Assembly (NCBI RefSeq): GCF_904849725.1
Contig: NC_058522.1
Coordinates: 229,995,084 to 230,059,083 of the forward strand
Length of the DNA: 64,000 nt
From: Hordeum vulgare subsp. vulgare
Taxonomy: Eukaryota; Streptophyta; Magnoliopsida; Poales; Poaceae
Direction of reading: 5' to 3'
In this document: piece after piece, positions 59,756-64,000 of the stretch
Layout: each line of letters opens with the position of its first letter
Numbering within the stretch: position 1 is the first letter of the stretch
Made by a program: the position numbers and the translations under genes
Notes under the pieces: model-generated
The model's input: only the letters and a program-made list of their open reading frames with translations
Told to the model about the DNA's origin: nothing
Databases searched by the model: none

Positions 59756-61018
59756 GAAGGCGAGCTCGTCGACTTCCTCCGTGAGAATCGGGACATCTTT
59801 GCATGGTCCCCCAAAGACATGCTGGGTGTTCCGAGGAAGTACGCCGAGCACAAACTTCATGTGCGACCGGATGCGAAGCCGTTAAAACAACCTTTGCGCC
59901 GCTTCGCCGAGGGGAAGCGACGCACAATTGGAGAAGATATTACCCGACTCCTTGCAGCCGGCTTCATCATGGAGGTTTTCCACCCGAACTGGTTAGCCAA
60001 TCCAGTCCTGGTGCTGAAGAAAAACAACACATGGCGAATGTGTATCGACTACACAAGCCTGAATAAGGCATGCCCGAAAGACCCTTTCGCATTTGCTTGG
60101 ATAGATCAAGTGATTGACTCCACTGCCGGCTGCGAAATGCTGTCATTTCTGGATGCTTATTCAGGCTACCATCAAATCAAGCTGGATCCAGCCGATCGCC
60201 TGAAGACCTCCTTCATCACGCCCTTCGGGGCCTACTGCTACACCATCATGACGTTCGGTTTGAAGAACGCTGGTGCGACATTCCAACACTGCATGCAGCA
60301 GTGCCTACTGCCACAGATTGGCAGAAACATCCACATCTATGTGGATGACATCATCGTCAAGACCAAGCAGCACTTCAGCCTCCTCGACGACCCACGGGAG
60401 ACGTTCGCCAACCTGCACGAGTACAAGATCCGGCTCAACCCGGAGAAGTGCGTCATTGGGGTTCTAGGCGGCAAGATCTTGGGGTTCTTCATGTCCGCTC
60501 GTGGCATCGAGGCTAACCCCGAGAAGATTGGCACCATCGAGCGGATGGTGAAGCCGGCTGGAATCCTAGACGTCGAGAAGTTCGCCGGCTGCCTGGCGTC
60601 CCTTAGCCGGTTCGTCAGCCGGCTCGGCAAGAAGGCCCTTCCACTCTACCAGCTCATGAAGAAGATGACAAAGTTCGAGTGGAACGACCAGGCGGACGAA
60701 GCCTTCCGCGACCTCAAGCGGGTCATCTCGAGCCTGCCAATCTTGGCAGCACCGGCTGAAAGGGAACCCATACTCATATACATTGCAGCGACCACTCGCG
60801 TGGTTAGTGTAGTGCTGGTAGTTGAACGCAAGGAGGAGGACAAGGTACTGTTAGTGCAACGCCCTATCTACTACCTGAGCGAGGTCTTGTCTGCCTCCAA
60901 GCAAAACTACCCCCACTACCAAAAAATGTGTTATGGCATTTACCTTGCCGCAAAGAAGTTGAAGCAATACTTACAAGAGCATGCCATCACTGTGGTGAGC
61001 ACTGCTCCACTTTCATAA
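59756..61018 (+). pseudogene. Reverse transcriptase and RNase H of T
   Basis: Copies the element RNA and removes it. RT: HKLHVRPDAKPLKQPLRRF, WRMCIDYTSLNKACPKD, YSGYHQIKLDPAD, FGLKNAGATFQHCMQ and the catalytic Y-V-D-D at 60338-60349. The RNase H connection follows with PLYQLMKKMTKFEWNDQAD, then YIAATTRVVSVVLVVER and ASKQNYPHYQKMCYGIYLAAKK (as typed in pieces). TAA at 61016-61018 interrupts between the first and second RNase H. RT itself is open and keeps all visible catalytic residues. Confidence 0.88.
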
Positions 61019-62014
61019 ATCATAGGCAACCGTGACGCGACTGGAAGGATCGCCAAGTGGTCCATCACCATGGAGGACCACGATATCCGCTACGAGCCTC
61101 GCACTGCCATCAAATATCAGGTGGTGGCCGACTTCCTAGTCGACTGGGCTGAAACCCAATTTGAGCCACCACCTCCAGACTCCACTCATTGGCGGATGCA
61201 CTTCGACGGCTCGAAGATGCGAACTGGTCTGGGAGCCGGCATCGTCTTGACATCTCCGAAAGGAGACCAGCTCAAGTATGCTCTCCAGATCCACTTTGCC
61301 ACCTCCAACAACATCGCCGAGTACGAAGCGCTCGCTCACAGCCTCCGGCTCGCCAAGGAGATTGGCATCCGACGGCTCCTGTGCTTCGGCGATTCAGACC
61401 TCGTGGAGCAACAAGTTTCTAGCGAATGGGACGCTAGGGACGCCAACATGGCAAGCTACCGCTTCCTCATCCAGCAGCTCAGCGACCCTTTCGAGGTTTG
61501 CGAGTTCCACCACGTTCCCAGGGCGGACAACGAGGCGGCCGATACATTGGCTAAGATTGGCTCCATGAGACAGGCCATCCCAGCCGGCGTCTCCCTCGAG
61601 CAGTTGCACAAGCCGTCTATCAAGCCGCCTCCAGAGTCGGCATCAATTTTCATGCCGGCTGATTACTCGGTGCAAGCGACATCGGCTACGCCAGCTGCGC
61701 CGGCTACAACTCATGTGCCGGCTGCACCGGCTCTGCCGACTCTAATTGCGGCACCGACTACAACCACTTCGCCGGCTACGACTACTTTGCCGGCTACAAC
61801 AACAAATTCCGCTCCGCCAAGTCTCGAATCCTGTTGTCTCGACACCCAGTGGGTGGACGTCATGGAGGTAGATGGCGAGCCGGCTGCCACGACGACATCA
61901 GAGACACAGTGTCTTCAGCCCGCGACTGCTTCATCAAGCGGGGGGGCTGCAGAAGCCCCCGACAATCAGGTCGAGACGGAGCCAACCCTTGTGTCGGCTC
62001 CGTCATTGGCTTAA
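61019..62014 (+). pseudogene. Second, archaeal-type RNase H of T plus low-complexity linker
   Basis: Reads WRMHFDGSKMRTGLGAG (D of the RNase H fold), IAEYEALAHSLRLAKEIG (E), LCFGDSDLVEQQVSSEW (D) and HVPRADNEAADTLAKIG (C-terminal H/D box). This extra RNase H, resembling bacterial and archaeal type I enzymes, is a hallmark of Tat elements. A Pro/Ala/Thr-rich linker (about 61650-61830, built from ccggct words) leads to the stop TAA at 62012-62014. The domain looks complete. Confidence 0.85.
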
Positions 62015-63270
62015 TCCATCCTGGTCTTCCTCCTTCACGTCGAACTTCCTCAAGAGGAGGCGGAGGCGAGGCAGATCCAGCGCAGATCTGCAGCCTATGC
62101 CATCATCAATCCCGATCTGGTTCGGCATAGCGTGACTGACGTGTTCCAGCGATGCGTCGAATCAGAAAAGGGACAAGAGATCCTCAGAGACATTCACTAG
62201 GGGGAGTGCGGGCATCATGCCGCCTCTAGAACCCCGGTGGCCAAGGCATTCCGCCATGGATTCTACTAGCCCACGACCCTCGAAGAGGTCGTGGACATGG
62301 TCAACAAATGCGAGGGCTGCCAACGCTTTGGCGCGCATAGCCACGTGCCGCCTTCGACCCTCAAAACCATCCCCTTGTCATGGCCTTTCGCCGTCTGGGG
62401 TTTGGACATGGTGGGGCCTTTTGAGACGGATCGCGGTGGCATGATTCACCTCTTGGTGGCCATCGACAAATTTACCAAGTGGATCGAGGCTAGGCCCATC
62501 AAGAAGATTGATGTCCCCACGGCTGTCAAGTTCATCACGGACATCTCTGTCCGATACGGCGCCCCCAGAGCATCATCACCGACAACGACACTAACTTCGC
62601 TAAGGGCGCTTTGGCGCTCTACTGCTCCAAGGTAGGCATCCGGCTCAACTTGGCGTTAGTGGCACATCCCCAGTCCAATGGCCAAGTGGAGAGGGCCAAC
62701 GGCCTAATCCTGGCCGACATCAAGCCAAGACTGGTGGCACCGCTGGTCAGGTCAGCCGGCTGCTGGATCAAAGAGTTACCGGCAGTACTGTGGAGTCTCC
62801 ACACCATGCCCAACCGGTCAACCGGCTTCACCCCGTTCTTTCTGGTATACGGGTCCGAGGCTATCATCCCTACGGATATTGAGTTCGACTCGCCTCGGGT
62901 CACCCTATACACAGAAACGGAGGCGAAGGAGGCAAGAGAAGATGGCGTTGATCTCCTCGAGGAGGCACGGGACCTAGCCTTGAGCCGTACGGCAATCTAT
63001 CAACACAAGCTGAGGTACTACCACAGCAAGAAGATGAAGCCTCTCTCTTTCACAGAGGGAGACTTGGTGCTCAGAAGAGTCCAGCGCACAGCCGACCAGC
63101 ACAAGCTCTCATCCCCATGGGAGGGACCCTTCATCATCAGTAAGGCATTGCACAACAATGCATACTACTTGATCGATGCCCAGAAGCCAAGGAAGCGCAA
63201 GAGGGACGACTCTGGCCAGGAGACAGAACGTCCATGGAACGCGGCGTTTCTTCGCCCGTTCTATTGCTAG
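62015..63270 (+). pseudogene. Integrase of T, two stops and one frameshift
   Basis: Inserts the DNA copy. Zinc finger: GECGHHAA...KCEGCQRFG (H-H-C-C). TAG at 62198-62200 and 62267-62269 (the latter in GFY-stop-PT, where W is expected) precede the core. Core: WGLDMVGPF (D), a frameshift near 62565 just before the I-T-D-N segment (D), and PQSNGQVERANG (E). The C-terminal GPY/F-like WEGPFIISKAL then ERPWNAAFLRPFYC ends it. No chromodomain, as expected for Tat. It continues the same frame as RT up to the frameshift. Confidence 0.85.
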
Positions 63271-64000
63271 AAGGCAAGTATCAAACATGGAAAGAGCATG
63301 CACATATGTATCTTTCTCCCTCTTCAAGGATTTCTAATTAATGCAATGAAAAGAGCATGCACATATGCCTCTTTGTAGATTCATATCTAGAGTTTTCACT
63401 CACTCTGTGAGTCCCTTGACCGGCTCTAATAAGCTCGAGGGCTCGCTAGTCGCCCGGACGACTTCCTTATGTTGTAGAAAAGCACATAGTGTACGCCGAA
63501 TCGATCCCTGATCACCTTGTAACAGCTACAGACCGGCTCCCGGCTGTCCGGCTAGCGAGGGGACGCCAGGTAAGGCCAGATACATGAAAAGTTTGACTAC
63601 AAAAAGGTTGTCGGCTCGGGTTGGTCTGATCTTTTTACGATCCCATTCTAGCCGGCCTCTGCTGGTTTATGTCTGAGTCTTTAAGTCTTGATGGCTTCGA
63701 AAATCTAAGTCATATATTCCCAAAGACAGAAACCTCGACCCAGTCACAGACCGGCTCCCGTGTGTCGGGCTGGCGGGGTGGAAGCTACGGGGAGTAGAGG
63801 GGTTGGAGAAAAAGAAGTCAAGCAGGAATCAAAAGATGAAGATATAAAACAGTACGCATGACATTACGAATATAATGCAGAATTCATACATTCAAAAGCA
63901 TTGGCCCACGACCGAAGTTCATTACACACCTCCCAGTGGTGGAACTGTTGGACTGACAAAGTATTGCAGACAACGAAAAGAAAAACATGATCGGCTAAGG
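63271..64000 (+). other. Non-coding 3' region of T up to the window edge
   Basis: No gene. Direct repeat aaagagcatgcacatatg-like at 63291-63308 and 63350-63367, and repeated ccggctc-ggct-type words (63534-63560, 63751-63770). The polypurine tract and 3' LTR are not reached. Confidence 0.65.

Larger units (their letters stand above)
55569..64000 (+). mobile_element. T: Tat-lineage Gypsy LTR retrotransposon (3' LTR beyond the right edge)
   Basis: Starts TGTTGGGGGGATAACCCC at 55569; gatgg (55564-55568) is the left target-site candidate. 5' LTR 55569-56638, primer site from 56641, gag, protease, RT, RNase H, a second archaeal-type RNase H, then integrase ending at 63270, followed by non-coding sequence to the edge. 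Protease-RT-RNase H-second RNase H-integrase order marks the Tat lineage (relatives RIRE2, Grande, Ogre). GC-rich with frequent gccggct words. Pol is a single frame from 59084 to about 62563 broken by seven stops, so it is inactive. Confidence 0.92.

Overview
This window is plant nuclear DNA made almost wholly of transposable elements. No intact host gene, tRNA or rRNA gene was recognised. The organism is most likely a Triticeae grass (wheat, barley, Aegilops or rye relatives). That rests on remembered family hallmarks: BARE-1/Angela/WIS-type Copia LTRs opening TGTTGGAA(T/A)TATGCCC, Athila-like non-autonomous Gypsy LTRs opening TGATACGTC(T/A)C with a tRNA-Asp-type primer site (the Sabrina/WHAM group is my best guess), and a CACTA transposon with TTTGCCGTCTG subterminal repeats. 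Family names are recognition from memory; no search was run.

Layout. (1) 1-6311: part of a minus-strand Athila-like Gypsy element (G1) with gag and protease remnants and a right-hand LTR. It lies inside the 5' LTR of Copia element C1. (2) 6312-14515: the rest of C1, an old Angela/WIS-like element whose polyprotein is wrecked. (3) 14516-17500: a gene-free spacer with two arrays of hairpin-forming repeats and a Stowaway-like MITE. (4) 17507-28554: a non-LTR (LINE) reverse-transcriptase/RNase H pseudogene, split at 18122/27057 by a complete, young Copia element C2 (18123-27056, TSD ctatc). (5) 28555-53212: a minus-strand Athila-like element (A) that entered the LINE remnant. A is itself interrupted by a CACTA transposon (34983-41388, TSD act) and by a complete plus-strand relative (B, 41579-51038, TSD tctac). 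(6) 53213-55568: a third Copia element (C3) inserted in the 5' LTR of A. (7) 55569 to the window end: a Tat-lineage Gypsy element (T) inserted in C3, with gag, protease, reverse transcriptase, two RNase H domains and integrase, inactivated by many point stops. The nesting is four deep: LINE, then A, then C3, then T.

How the parts relate. C2 and T carry the enzymatic domains for their own transposition but are disabled by stops and frameshifts. A and B carry gag-protease plus an unassigned second ORF and no reverse transcriptase or integrase, and G1 shows none in the 2.4 kb after its protease, so these would have needed enzymes supplied in trans. Most apparent ORFs in the LTRs, microsatellites and G-rich tracts are chance open frames and are left out.

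The items most worth following up are the unassigned ORF2 shared by A and B, a duplicated polypurine tract with a hairpin downstream of it, the 1-kb higher-order repeat with GAA/TTC palindromes inside the CACTA element, the hairpin minisatellites at 15.0-16.1 kb, and the run of stops in T that looks like cytosine deamination.
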